This document shows positions 36,416 to 45,061 of a stretch of DNA of 64,000 nt, one piece after another. The translations under genes and the position numbers were made by a program. Where the stretch lies: assembly GCA_032464575.1 (NCBI GenBank), contig JAWDKM010000005.1, forward strand, positions 186,001 to 250,000. The letters are read 5' to 3'. The notes beneath the pieces are model-generated. The model was given only the letters and a program-made list of their open reading frames with translations. It was not told where the DNA came from and did no database searches. How positions within the stretch are numbered: position 1 is the first letter of the stretch; each line of letters starts with the position of its first letter. Source of the DNA: Pontivivens sp032464575. Lineage in GTDB: Bacteria > Pseudomonadota > Alphaproteobacteria > Rhodobacterales > Rhodobacteraceae.

Positions 36416-39142
36416 CTAGAGGATCATGGTATTGACGTCCCAGAGCGAGGGATCGTCCGAGGCACCCGTGGGCATCGGGCGGGGCTTCAGGCTCATCTCG
36501 ACGAGGTTGTTCTTGTAGGGGCTCTCGCCCACCCGGCGGATCACGCCACGGCCCAGCTTGTAGCGGTAGTTGCCGCTGACTGGGTCGGGGACCGCGTGGC
36601 AGACGGAATTGGCGAGGCTGCCCGGGTAGTTGAAGTTCGCCATGGTCACGCCGGGCCGCATTTCGTCGGAGACGATGGCCACGGCGACGAAGCTGCCCTC
36701 GACGGTATCGATATGCCCGGCCTCCAGCAGTTGGGTGAAGCTCAGCTCGCCATCCTCGACGCCCACGGGCCGCCCCTTCTGGACGTAGACGGTGTCGTTG
36801 TAGCCCTCGACGAGGTCGCCGCTCTCGATGCCGCGTGGCTCGGCGTCGGCAGGGTGGATGAAGATATAGGGCCACGGCCAGCGGCGGTGGAGATACGGCT
36901 TGCGGCGGTCGTCGAAGCCGGATTGCCACGTCTCGTTGACGCGGCCATTGGTGATCCAGACCTCGTCCATCGCGGGCCGGGGCTTGATCGCCTCGTAGAA
37001 GTCGGACCAGCCGTCGTTCTGCCAGGGCGTGCGCAGCATCACGGCCTTGCCCGAATGGGTGCCGAAGGCGGTCAGCCATTTGCGGTCGCGGGTCGGCCCC
37101 TCCTGCTCGCCCCAGTCGTTCTCTGGGTCGTGCAGGCGCTGCGTGCCGACGAGCTCACCGTTCACCATGCGCACCGGCGTCTGGATGCCGGTCGTGCCGA
37201 GCCGGCGCAGGTAGTCGTGGGAGCGCATCCCCTCCTCCTGTGCCTTCACGTGAAGGGCGTAGTAGCTGAGCACCCCATTGCGGGAGAAGCGGGCGGCATC
37301 CTCGAAGATGTCGGCGGAGCTGTCCCAGTCGAACCCCTCGAAGCCCATCTTCCGCGCGAACTGCGCGATGGCCCACCAGTCGGGGCGCGCGTTGCCGGGC
37401 GGATCGGAGATCTTGGAATAGAGCCGCAGGCGCCGCTCGGCATTGCAGCGGGTGCGGTCCTCCTCCCCCCAGCTCGCGGCGGGCAGGACGATGTCGGCGA
37501 TCTGGGTGTTCAGGGCATCGACCGGATAGATGTCGGAGTTCACCAGCACCATGCCACCCGCATCGACGCGCGCCTTGTAGGTCTCGATCAGGTGCTCGCG
37601 GTCCACGTGCCGCGGCTGATGGTCGGAGCCCTTGACGAGGTCGTGGACCCGGTCGCCGAGCTCCTGGCTAGCCAGCATCGCGGGGAACCAAGTCGAGCCC
37701 ATGACCCACATGAAGCGGACATGCCCGTCCATCACCCAGCGGTCTACATTGAGCGACTTCTTCCGGCGGCCGGGGTGCTTTTCGGGCGAGAGATAGCCGC
37801 GCCGCGGCCCTGCCCCCATCCAGCCGCGCTGATGCCCGCCGCCGCGGCTGATGACCTGCCCGCGGCGGTTGCCCGCGCCGCAGATCAGGCCCAGCGTCGC
37901 GATGGAAGCGGTGTTCATGTAGTTGTTGGACCAGTAGTTGCCCTTCTCCAGCATGAAGGAGGTCTTCACCCGGCTGCCATCCTCGTTTGGCCGGGCCATC
38001 ATCTCCGCCGTGCGCTCGATCAGTTCGGGGCGCAGGCCGGTAATCTCGGCAGCGGCGTTGAGGTCGGCGGCGGGCTCTTCCATGATCCACTGCCGGTAGT
38101 CGTCCCAATCCGACTGATAGCGGCCCCAGGTCGTGCGCCACTGCCAGCGCGTGTTGCGGGTGCCGCGGCCATAGCCGGAGTTGACCTCCCACCGGCTCGC
38201 CACCCACTCGTCGATGAAGTCCTGATCCTGCCAGCCGTTCTGCACGATCAGACGCGACAGGGCGAGGTGCAGCGCCGTGTCCGAGCCGGGGATCAGCGGC
38301 AGCCACAGACCGCCATTCTCCAGCGCATACTGCACGCCCATCGTGCGGTGCGGCGTGACCATGATCATCCGCTTGCCCGGATTCTCGCCCCCCATCATCC
38401 AGGAGGTGAAGAGCACCGTCTTCGTCTCGTAGGGATCGACGCCGGAGCAGAAGGCGACGTCGCACGCCCCCCAGTCCTCATAGGAGGCGGAGAAGGCGTT
38501 GATGCCCGCGTCGTCGAGCCCCGGCGTATCCTCGGCCCGCTGAGGCTTGTCGTGCGGGGCGTAGACCGGCGTGCCGATGGCGGTGTCCACGAGCTTCGCC
38601 ACCGCATGGGTGTTCTCGAAGAACTCGTAGGAGTAGGTCTTCATGCCCCAGGCGTGGACGCCGTACTTCTCCAGCACGTATTTGGAGACCTCGGCCATCA
38701 CGTCCGTCACCAGCTCCCAGCTCACCGGGGTGAGCGTGTCCACGACGCGGATCATCGGCTCGCGCAGGCGGTCGCGAGTCTGGGTGTTGGGGTTGTAGAG
38801 TTTCTGGGCGAGCGTGCCGCCCCGGATCGAGTGGTTTCCTTGGGGGTTCACGACCTCCGTGTCGAAGTCGGGCACGACGACCACGTGATGCAGCCGTCCC
38901 TCGTATTCGACGATATTGTGCTGGGTGGGGCTGACCCATGCGCCGGTCGGCGCGCCGTTGGGAAAGTCCACGCCCAGCGCGTTCTCAGACGCCGCGGGTC
39001 CGCCCTGCCGGCCAACCGGCCAGCGCCAGACGATGTAGCCGCAGGCGACGATGCAGTAGTTGCAGGCGGTCGTCAGCCGCTCCGCATCCACGGGCGGCAG
39101 CGGCACCTGATCGACGTCGAGCGATCCGTAGGGATAAGTCAT
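36416..39142 (-). CDS. idrA: Iodate reductase-type molybdopterin subunit (AioA/IdrA family)
   Basis: A 908-residue member of the DMSO reductase superfamily, arsenite oxidase branch. Cys27, Cys30, Cys34 and Ser105 give C-X2-C-X3-C-X70-S, the [3Fe-4S] pattern of AioA; RGGTLAQ follows. It has no signal peptide and is probably carried out by the Tat signal of the Rieske partner. Arsenite oxidases lack attached di-haem peroxidases; here two precede it in the same operon, the trait that defines dissimilatory iodate reductase (idrABP1P2). I therefore read it as IdrA, reducing iodate in the periplasm. It is somewhat longer than AioA (about 825). A tree against AioA and IdrA would settle it. Confidence 0.8.
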   Translation of the reverse strand: MTYPYGSLDVDQVPLPPVDAERLTTACNYCIVACGYIVWRWPVGRQGGPAASENALGVDFPNGAPTGAWVSPTQHNIVEYEGRLHHVVVVPDFDTEVVNPQGNHSIRGGTLAQKLYNPNTQTRDRLREPMIRVVDTLTPVSWELVTDVMAEVSKYVLEKYGVHAWGMKTYSYEFFENTHAVAKLVDTAIGTPVYAPHDKPQRAEDTPGLDDAGINAFSASYEDWGACDVAFCSGVDPYETKTVLFTSWMMGGENPGKRMIMVTPHRTMGVQYALENGGLWLPLIPGSDTALHLALSRLIVQNGWQDQDFIDEWVASRWEVNSGYGRGTRNTRWQWRTTWGRYQSDWDDYRQWIMEEPAADLNAAAEITGLRPELIERTAEMMARPNEDGSRVKTSFMLEKGNYWSNNYMNTASIATLGLICGAGNRRGQVISRGGGHQRGWMGAGPRRGYLSPEKHPGRRKKSLNVDRWVMDGHVRFMWVMGSTWFPAMLASQELGDRVHDLVKGSDHQPRHVDREHLIETYKARVDAGGMVLVNSDIYPVDALNTQIADIVLPAASWGEEDRTRCNAERRLRLYSKISDPPGNARPDWWAIAQFARKMGFEGFDWDSSADIFEDAARFSRNGVLSYYALHVKAQEEGMRSHDYLRRLGTTGIQTPVRMVNGELVGTQRLHDPENDWGEQEGPTRDRKWLTAFGTHSGKAVMLRTPWQNDGWSDFYEAIKPRPAMDEVWITNGRVNETWQSGFDDRRKPYLHRRWPWPYIFIHPADAEPRGIESGDLVEGYNDTVYVQKGRPVGVEDGELSFTQLLEAGHIDTVEGSFVAVAIVSDEMRPGVTMANFNYPGSLANSVCHAVPDPVSGNYRYKLGRGVIRRVGESPYKNNLVEMSLKPRPMPTGASDDPSLWDVNTMIL

Positions 39143-39152
39143 CGCGGTCTCC

Positions 39153-39683
39153 TCAGGCGCTCGGGTTCGCGGAATAGCCCCAGATCAGGCCCTGCACGCC
39201 GGTCGCGACGATGTCGTCGCCCTCGGCCTCCAGCATGATCTGCGGCAGGCTGGAGGTGGCATGGCCCGACACGATCATCCCGAACTTGGTCAGATCGAAA
39301 GTGCTCAGGTGCAGCGGACAGGGGCCGAAGACGGCGTGGGCCGACTGGTAGAGGCTCCCATCCATCCAGGCGCCCTGATGGGTGCATTGCTGGTTGAAGG
39401 CCACGATGTCCTCGTCCGGCCCAATGCCGCCGCCAGCAATCTCCCCCAGCTTGAAGAGGAAGTTGAAGGTGTCGGCGTTCGGGTAGCTGAACTCCACCGC
39501 CTCGCCCTGCTGGAGGGCGGACAGGCTGCCGATCACCTGCCGCGGATAGCGGGAGCCGACGAGCTGCGCGCCCGCGGGGCCCACGGTGCCGAGCACCGCG
39601 GCACCGGTGCCGCCGAGGATCAGGAACTCGCGCCGGGCCATGCACAGGTGCTGCGGCTCTGGGCGCTGTCGGGTGCGCTGCAT
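39153..39683 (-). CDS. idrB: Iodate reductase-type Rieske subunit with Tat signal
   Basis: A 176-residue Rieske 2Fe-2S protein. Twin arginines at 17-18 in ARREFLILGGTGAAVLG mark a Tat signal. Cluster ligands are Cys100 and His102 (QQCTHQGAW) and Cys122 and His125 (FGPCPLHLSTFD). The start at 39683 has GGAGG five bases upstream; the ATG at 39641 lacks one. It begins 2 bp after the peroxidase-like gene and ends 10 bp before the molybdenum subunit. It would pass electrons to or from the catalytic subunit. Confidence 0.85.
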   Translation of the reverse strand: MQRTRQRPEPQHLCMARREFLILGGTGAAVLGTVGPAGAQLVGSRYPRQVIGSLSALQQGEAVEFSYPNADTFNFLFKLGEIAGGGIGPDEDIVAFNQQCTHQGAWMDGSLYQSAHAVFGPCPLHLSTFDLTKFGMIVSGHATSSLPQIMLEAEGDDIVATGVQGLIWGYSANPSA

Positions 39684-39685
39684 GC

Positions 39686-40849
39686 TCACCTCCACGTCTC
39701 GATTTCGGGAAGGTCGGGGACATCGACCACATGCGGTGCCGCGTCGGAGCTGAGGCTTTCGAGGAAGGCCACGAGATCCGCGCGCTGCCCCTCGTCCAGC
39801 TCGAGCGGGCGCAGGAGGTCCGAACGGTTCGGCGTCTCGCCCCCGCCCGCGGCGTAGAACGCCACCACCTCGTCGAGCGTCCAGAAGGCGCCGTTGTGCA
39901 TGTAGGGGGCGGTGTAGGCGAGCTCCCGCAGGCTCGGCGTGCGGAACTTGTACATGTCCGCCTCCCGCTTGGTGGAGTAGTAGAGGCCGAGGTCGCCGGG
40001 ATCGGAGTAGTAGATCTCCTCCGTCACGCCCTTGGCGTAGTTCTCCCACCGCACAGTGATCATCTGCAGCGGATCGGTGGTGTCGGTGAGGATCTCCTGC
40101 GGCACGCCGGTCGCGTAGTACTGCTGGTTCGAAATCAGCGGGCCGTTGTGGCAGGCGATGCAGCCGGCCTCACCGCGGAAGAGCTCCAGCCCGCGCTGCG
40201 CCTCCTCCGACAACGCCGTCGCGTCGCCGTTCGCGAAGCGGTCGAAGGGGACGTCCTCGGGGTTGGAGACGATGGTGCGCTGGTAAGCGGCGATCGCTTT
40301 CCACGCATCACCGATGATCGGGTAGGGCGTCCCGAAGACCTCCTCGAACCGCTCCACATATTCGGGCGTGAAGGCGAGGCGCATCTCCATGATGCTGTCG
40401 TCGCCGTTGCCCGCGACGGCCCCGTGCGCGGCGGCGGGGGCCTGCGCTTCGAGGCTGGGGGAGGCGCCCGCCCAGAAGAACTTGTTGTAGTAGGCCGCGT
40501 TCAGGATGGTCTGGCTGTTGCGCCAGTGGGTCGTGCCCGGATAGCCGAAGGAGATCTCGGTGCCCGTGCCCCAGCCGAGATCCGGCAGGTGGCAGGCGGA
40601 GCACGGCATCGCGGAGTTGCCCGAGAGGCGTGGGTCGAAGAACAGCATCTCGCCGAGTTCGACCTTGGCCTCCGTCATCGGGTTGTCGCCCGGAACCGGC
40701 ACGGGGCCGAGCGAGCCCAGCGGCGCGATCAGCGCATGGAGATCGGCGTCGATGCCCAGCACCTCTGCCGACGCGGGGCCGAGATCGGCGGTCTGGGCAT
40801 GGGTCGCTCCGGCCAGCAGCAGGGCGACGAGGGCGGGGCTGAGGCGCAT
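39686..40849 (-). CDS. Di-haem cytochrome c peroxidase-like protein (second of two)
   Basis: A 387-residue periplasmic protein with signal peptide MRLSPALVALLLAGATHAQ. Two haem-binding CXXCH sites are at Cys83-His87 (CSACH) and Cys230-His234 (CIACH), the MauG/CcpA layout. The start at 40849 follows AGGAGG, placed inside the overlapping end of the previous gene. It corresponds to one of IdrP1/IdrP2, thought to detoxify hydrogen peroxide or a reduced iodine intermediate made by the reductase. Which of the two names fits is not decidable here. Confidence 0.82.
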   Translation of the reverse strand: MRLSPALVALLLAGATHAQTADLGPASAEVLGIDADLHALIAPLGSLGPVPVPGDNPMTEAKVELGEMLFFDPRLSGNSAMPCSACHLPDLGWGTGTEISFGYPGTTHWRNSQTILNAAYYNKFFWAGASPSLEAQAPAAAHGAVAGNGDDSIMEMRLAFTPEYVERFEEVFGTPYPIIGDAWKAIAAYQRTIVSNPEDVPFDRFANGDATALSEEAQRGLELFRGEAGCIACHNGPLISNQQYYATGVPQEILTDTTDPLQMITVRWENYAKGVTEEIYYSDPGDLGLYYSTKREADMYKFRTPSLRELAYTAPYMHNGAFWTLDEVVAFYAAGGGETPNRSDLLRPLELDEGQRADLVAFLESLSSDAAPHVVDVPDLPEIETWR

Positions 40850-40860
40850 GGCTGTCCTCC

Positions 40861-41940
40861 TCATCGGGCGACCTGCGGTGCGGTGTCGGCGTAGCCCGGC
40901 AGATCGGGCGCCTCGATGGCGGGCACGTCGCCGGTCAGGCTTTCGAGGAAGGCGACGAGTGCCGTCCGCTCCTCCTCCGTGAGATCGAGCGCCGGAAGAG
41001 TGCCGTTTGCGCCCATGTCGTAGAAGGCGACGACCTCCTCCAGCGTCTCGAACACGCCGGAATGCATGTAGGGATCGGTCTGACCGACATCCCAGAGCGG
41101 CGGGGTGGCGAACCTGCCGATATCGGCGTCGTCCTTGCTGACGGCGTAGTAGCCCACGTCGGAGCGGCGGTTCATATAGTTCGGCACCCCGAAGGAGGCG
41201 TAGTAGCGCAGCATGGTGATCTGCCGCAGCGCGTCGTCGGCCATCGACGGGTGGTCCGGCACGCCGGTCGCGTGTACCTCCCCGTCGGAGAAGGTGGGGC
41301 CGGAGTGGCAGGCGGCGCAACCGGCGTCCCCAGTGAAAAGCGCCCACCCGGCGGCGGCCTCCTCGGAAATCGCGGCGGTGTCGCCGTCGAGATAGGCCAT
41401 GAAGGGCGCGTTCTCGGTTCGGATCGTCTTGAGATACTCGGCCACCGCGCCGTAGATCCGCCCGCCATAGGGCTCGCCGCCATAGGCGTCCTGAAACATG
41501 TTCAGGTACTCGGGCACCTGCTTCAGCCGCTCTTGCACGAGGCGGCTGTCGGCGTTCATGAAATGCGCCTCGACGATCGCGTCGCGGGAGGCGGTGCCGA
41601 GGTCCGCGCCATCCAACCGCGCGTCCCAGTGCAGCGTCTCGCGGAAGGCCACGTTGAAGAGGGACGGCGCGTTCCGGAAATGCGGCGTCTCGGTATAGCC
41701 CTCGCTGAGCGGATCGCGTGTGGTCCACCCGGTCTCGGGCGCATGGCAGGTGGCGCAGGAGCGCGTCTCGTCCCCCGAGAGGCGCGTGTCGAAGAAGAGC
41801 ATGCCGCCGAGCTCCGCCCGCGCGGCGTTGACGTCCGGAGGCGGGGGCAACCGGCCGAGGTCGTTCTGCGCCTGCGTGCCGTTAGCGCACAGTATCGTCA
41901 GGGCTGCGACCGTGGCGATAAGCTTCAGTCGATCATCCAT
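40861..41940 (-). CDS. Di-haem cytochrome c peroxidase-like protein (first of two)
   Basis: A 359-residue periplasmic protein and first gene of the operon. The signal peptide is MDDRLKLIATVAALTILCAN followed by GTQAQ. CXXCH motifs are Cys62-His66 (CATCH) and Cys208-His212 (CAACH). The ATG at 41940 is chosen because GGGGGA lies just upstream and the signal peptide starts cleanly; an ATG at 41967 is possible. It is clearly a different protein from its neighbour, not a recent copy. As IdrP1 or IdrP2 it would remove peroxide or hypoiodous intermediates in iodate respiration. Confidence 0.82.
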   Translation of the reverse strand: MDDRLKLIATVAALTILCANGTQAQNDLGRLPPPPDVNAARAELGGMLFFDTRLSGDETRSCATCHAPETGWTTRDPLSEGYTETPHFRNAPSLFNVAFRETLHWDARLDGADLGTASRDAIVEAHFMNADSRLVQERLKQVPEYLNMFQDAYGGEPYGGRIYGAVAEYLKTIRTENAPFMAYLDGDTAAISEEAAAGWALFTGDAGCAACHSGPTFSDGEVHATGVPDHPSMADDALRQITMLRYYASFGVPNYMNRRSDVGYYAVSKDDADIGRFATPPLWDVGQTDPYMHSGVFETLEEVVAFYDMGANGTLPALDLTEEERTALVAFLESLTGDVPAIEAPDLPGYADTAPQVAR

Positions 41941-41995
41941 GCTGTCCCCCGCCCTGAATGCCTGCATTGAGCAGGCGCCAGAGGGGCCGTTCGGT

Positions 41996-42013
41996 AAATG
42001 ATCGAGATCATTT
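41996..42013. promoter_or_regulatory. FNR/Dnr-like palindrome between the idr operon and the FNR-type gene
   Basis: AAATGATC-ga-GATCATTT is an 18-bp dyad with perfect 8-bp arms. Its core TGAT-N4-ATCA is that of FNR-family sites (TTGAT-N4-ATCAA) with only the outer T/A pair changed. It lies 55 bp before the idr start codon and 82 bp before the regulator's ATG, so it could serve both. Confidence 0.65.
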
Positions 42014-42095
42014 CAAATCAAAATTTTCGCAGTTCTTGCGCTGGATCATGGCTGCGAAGCCAACGGATATGCGAGCGAGGGGCGGAGGTTCCGCC

Positions 42096-42764
42096 ATGAA
42101 CACGCAGCACACATCCGCCGCCGCAAGCTGTTGCAATCACTGCCCTCTCGCCGCGATCTGCAGGACCGATCCGCAGATCGCCGTGCGCCGGATAACGGCC
42201 GGTCACGAGCTGCCCCTGCGCCGCCGGATGGACGGATCGATGTGGGCGCATGTGGTCTGCGCGGGCTGCCTGAAGACGGTGCACCACGCGCGGGATGGAC
42301 GCACCGTGATCTCCGCCCTGCACCTGCCGGGCGAGCTGGTGCAGCCCGCCAGCGGTCGGCGCGGGCGCATCCATCACGAAGCGACGTGCGACACGGTCGT
42401 GCGCTCGCGCCATGTGGACACGGGGACGGAGCCGGGCCTCGCCTCCCGCCTGCTGGCGAGCACCGACCGGCGGATCGCGCGGGACGGAGCGCGGATCGTT
42501 CGCCTGGCGGGTGGGCGACCGGTTCCCAGCCTGTCGGCCATGATCCTCGACCTGCTCGACCGCGGCTGCGGACGCACCCCGGACGGCGAGGTCCTTGCGC
42601 TGCCGATCACCCGCGCGGAGGTCGCGAGCTATCTGGGCTTCGAACCCGAAACGGTCAGCCGGGCCTTCGCCGCGCTGAAGCGGTCGGGCGCGATCCTGCG
42701 GCAGGGCTGGGCAATGGTCGAGATACGGGACCGCGAGAAGCTCGCCCAGCTCTCGGAAGCATGA
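42096..42764 (+). CDS. FNR-type Crp-family regulator with N-terminal Fe-S cysteines
   Basis: A 222-residue Crp/FNR protein. Cys13, Cys16 and Cys22 (CNHCPLAAIC) form C-X2-C-X5-C and Cys98 is a plausible fourth ligand, as in the oxygen-labile [4Fe-4S] of FNR. The helix-turn-helix ITRAEVASYLGFEPETVSRA has the E..SR residues that read TTGAT half sites. The start at 42096 has GGAGG. It is divergent from the idr operon and convergent with bchJ (13 bp). FNR-like boxes in front of idr, bchE and the flavodoxin operon are natural targets. The sensor domain is shorter than usual and has extra cysteines 55 and 58. Confidence 0.85.
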   Translation: MNTQHTSAAASCCNHCPLAAICRTDPQIAVRRITAGHELPLRRRMDGSMWAHVVCAGCLKTVHHARDGRTVISALHLPGELVQPASGRRGRIHHEATCDTVVRSRHVDTGTEPGLASRLLASTDRRIARDGARIVRLAGGRPVPSLSAMILDLLDRGCGRTPDGEVLALPITRAEVASYLGFEPETVSRAFAALKRSGAILRQGWAMVEIRDREKLAQLSEA

Positions 42765-42777
42765 GGCCGCGGGCCGC

Positions 42778-43353
42778 TCAGCCGGTTCGGAAGGAAAGGT
42801 CGAAGACGCAGGCCCCGTCGCCGTGGGCACAGCAGGTGTCGTGCGCGACATCGATACAGGGGCCTGCCAGCCGGCCGAAGAGCTGGGCGAAGACGGCGCG
42901 GTGCCACGGGCAGCCCGGCAGGGCGACGGGATTGTGCGTGATGGTGAGTTGCAGCCCGCCCGCCCAGCGCGCGGTGAACTCCCCCGATCCCGCGAAGGTC
43001 CAGGCGTGGCGGGCGATGGCGCGGGTGAGGAGCCGGGCCGCGGGATGTCGTGGCAGGACGCGCAGCGCTGCGCGGGCCACGGGCGGGATACGGTGGGCGA
43101 TGATGTAGTCCGCCGTCCGCGTCCCCGCCTCCGCTGCCAGAAAGCGCCAGTCGTCGGGGCGCTCGGTCATCAGCGTGTCGAAGAGATGGCGCACGTCGGT
43201 TTCGGGCACCATGCCGTCGGGCACGTCGCGGATGATACCGGCGGCCGCGAAGATCCGCGCGGCCTCCGCCTCGCCCAGCCGTTCGGTCAGCACGAGATTG
43301 GTCTGGATCAGCGCGTTCGGCCCGATGCGCGCGATGCCGGCATCGTCCAACAT
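42778..43353 (-). CDS. bchJ: Bacteriochlorophyll synthesis protein BchJ (V4R domain)
   Basis: A 191-residue protein. The V4R (4-vinyl reductase) domain covers the C-terminal two thirds and ends with CCAHGDGACVFDLSF, matching the cysteine-rich V4R motif. Start at 43353, 4 bp after the bchE stop. BchJ was first proposed as the 8-vinyl (4-vinyl) reductase of (bacterio)chlorophyll synthesis; later work favours an accessory role, perhaps substrate delivery for Mg-protoporphyrin. Its place right behind bchE matches known photosynthesis clusters. Confidence 0.85.
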   Translation of the reverse strand: MLDDAGIARIGPNALIQTNLVLTERLGEAEAARIFAAAGIIRDVPDGMVPETDVRHLFDTLMTERPDDWRFLAAEAGTRTADYIIAHRIPPVARAALRVLPRHPAARLLTRAIARHAWTFAGSGEFTARWAGGLQLTITHNPVALPGCPWHRAVFAQLFGRLAGPCIDVAHDTCCAHGDGACVFDLSFRTG

Positions 43354-43357
43354 CGCG

Positions 43358-45010
43358 CTACTCAGCGGGGCGCTGCATGTCCGGCAGGACCAGCGCGTCG
43401 ATCTGGCCCTCGCCCGCACCGCACGCCTTTGCCGCCGCCCGCGCCTTTCCTTGCGCACGGATCGCGGCCTGACGCTCCTTCACCTTGCGGCTGCGCTCGG
43501 CCGCGGCTTCCCAGTCGTCGGTCTGGGCCTCAGCGATCTGGCGGGTCTCGTCGAACTGGAAGTCGAGGCTCTTCTTGGTCTGCGGCCCCCAGTAGCCGAC
43601 CTTGCCGAGATCGTAGAACGTCCGGCCCACCCCGGCCTTCAGGAACGCGCGCAGGCAGCCGAGGAGGTAGCGCCGCCGGTAGCCGGTCCCGCGCCACGGA
43701 TAGTGGAACAGCGCCTTCCACATGTAGAAGCGTCGGTAGTTCGCCATCACCCGGTCGAGCAGCGTGGCGCGGTCCATCGCCTCGGGCTTCATGATCGGGG
43801 TGACGAAGTTGTACTTGGAGAAATCGAAGACCTCGACCTTGTCGCCGAGCTCCTGGAAGAGCGGCGTGAACGGCCACGGCGTGTACATCGACCAGTTGGC
43901 GAGGTCGGGGTTCCATTCGCGGGCGTAGCGGTAGGTTTCCTCCAGCGTCTCGACCGTCTCGTTCTCCAGCCCGACGATGAATTGCGCCTCGGTGAAGATG
44001 TCGGCCTCGCGCAGGAGTTCGATGGCGCGCCGGTTGTCCTCGACCTTCGTCTCCTTGTTGAAGCGGTCGAGCTTGAGCTGGGCGGCGGCCTCGGTGCCGA
44101 GGCTCACGTGGACGAGCCCGGCGCGGCGGTAGAGCGGCAGCAGTTCCTCGTCGCGCAGGATGTCGGTGACCCGGGTGTTGATGCCCCACTGGATACGGCG
44201 CGGCAGATCGCGGGCGATCAGCTCCTCGCAGAAGGCGATGAACTTCTTGCGGTTAATCGTCGGCTCCTCGTCGGCGAGGATGAAGAAGCCAACGCCGTGG
44301 TCGTTCACCAGCCCCTCGATCTCGTCCACCACCTTCTTCGGATCGCGCACGCGGTAGTCGCGCCAGAACTTCCACTGGCTGCAGAAGGAGCAGGTGAAGG
44401 GGCAGCCGCGGGCGAGGTTGGGTATCGCGACCTTGCGGTTGAGCGGGATGTAGATGTAGCGGTCCCACTCGATGATCGACCAGTCCGGGTCGATCCCATC
44501 GAGATCGCGGACGGTGGAGGCGGCGGGCGTTGCCACGATCTGCTCCCCGTCGCGGAAGGCGAGGCCCTTGATGCTGCGGCGGTTTTCCGGCCATGCACCG
44601 GTGGCGACGGCCTGGGCGAGGGCGACGAAGATCTCCTCCCCCTCGCCGCGCACGATCACGTCGACCGCGTCGCTCTCGGACAGGACCTGCTTGTACATGA
44701 AGGTCGCGTGAACACCGCCGAGGACGCGCAACGCATCCGGGACCGCCTCACGCGCGAGTTCCAGCGTGCGTTCGGCGGCGTAGATAGAGGGGGTGATGGA
44801 CGTGACGCCGACGAGGTCGGGCTTCACCGCGGCGATGCGGGCGCGCAGCGTGTCCTCGTCGATATCCTCGGTCATGGAGTCGATGAAATGGACCTCGAAC
44901 CCCGCGCGTTTCAGCGGCCCCGCGAGGTAGGGCGCCCAGGCGGGCGGCCAGTTCCCCGCAATCTCGGCGCCGCCGGAATGATAGTTCGGATGAATAAGGA
45001 GTATACGCAT
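43358..45010 (-). CDS. bchE: Oxygen-independent Mg-protoporphyrin IX monomethyl ester cyclase
   Basis: A 550-residue cobalamin-dependent radical SAM enzyme that builds ring E of bacteriochlorophyll using water instead of oxygen. The N-terminal B12-binding region opens with MRILLIHPNYHSGGAEIAGN. The radical SAM cluster motif is CPFTCSFC (about residue 200), followed by the BchE-like QWKFWRDYRVRDPKKVV. Length and C-terminus match BchE. FNR and PpsR-type sites lie directly upstream, fitting induction without oxygen. The rest of the photosynthesis cluster is not in this window. No clear ribosome site precedes the ATG. Confidence 0.95.
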   Translation of the reverse strand: MRILLIHPNYHSGGAEIAGNWPPAWAPYLAGPLKRAGFEVHFIDSMTEDIDEDTLRARIAAVKPDLVGVTSITPSIYAAERTLELAREAVPDALRVLGGVHATFMYKQVLSESDAVDVIVRGEGEEIFVALAQAVATGAWPENRRSIKGLAFRDGEQIVATPAASTVRDLDGIDPDWSIIEWDRYIYIPLNRKVAIPNLARGCPFTCSFCSQWKFWRDYRVRDPKKVVDEIEGLVNDHGVGFFILADEEPTINRKKFIAFCEELIARDLPRRIQWGINTRVTDILRDEELLPLYRRAGLVHVSLGTEAAAQLKLDRFNKETKVEDNRRAIELLREADIFTEAQFIVGLENETVETLEETYRYAREWNPDLANWSMYTPWPFTPLFQELGDKVEVFDFSKYNFVTPIMKPEAMDRATLLDRVMANYRRFYMWKALFHYPWRGTGYRRRYLLGCLRAFLKAGVGRTFYDLGKVGYWGPQTKKSLDFQFDETRQIAEAQTDDWEAAAERSRKVKERQAAIRAQGKARAAAKACGAGEGQIDALVLPDMQRPAE

Positions 45011-45017
45011 CGTGACA

Positions 45018-45035
45018 TGTCCACTTTTGTTGACA
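45018..45035. promoter_or_regulatory. PpsR/CrtJ-type operator TGT-N12-ACA at bchE
   Basis: TGTCCACTTTTGTTGACA matches TGT-N12-ACA, the site of the aerobic photosynthesis repressor PpsR/CrtJ, which binds many bch and puc promoters. It ends 8 bp before the bchE start codon and overlaps the presumed -10 and start point, so bound repressor would block RNA polymerase. Confidence 0.6.
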
Positions 45036-45061
45036 GTCTACGGCCCGATGCGGTGGACGCC

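Noticed and set aside
36416..39683. Arsenite oxidase (aioBA)
   Set aside because: Sequence motifs fit, but two di-haem peroxidase genes share the operon and no aioX/S/R, cytochrome c or arsenic resistance gene is near. Kept only as the alternative.
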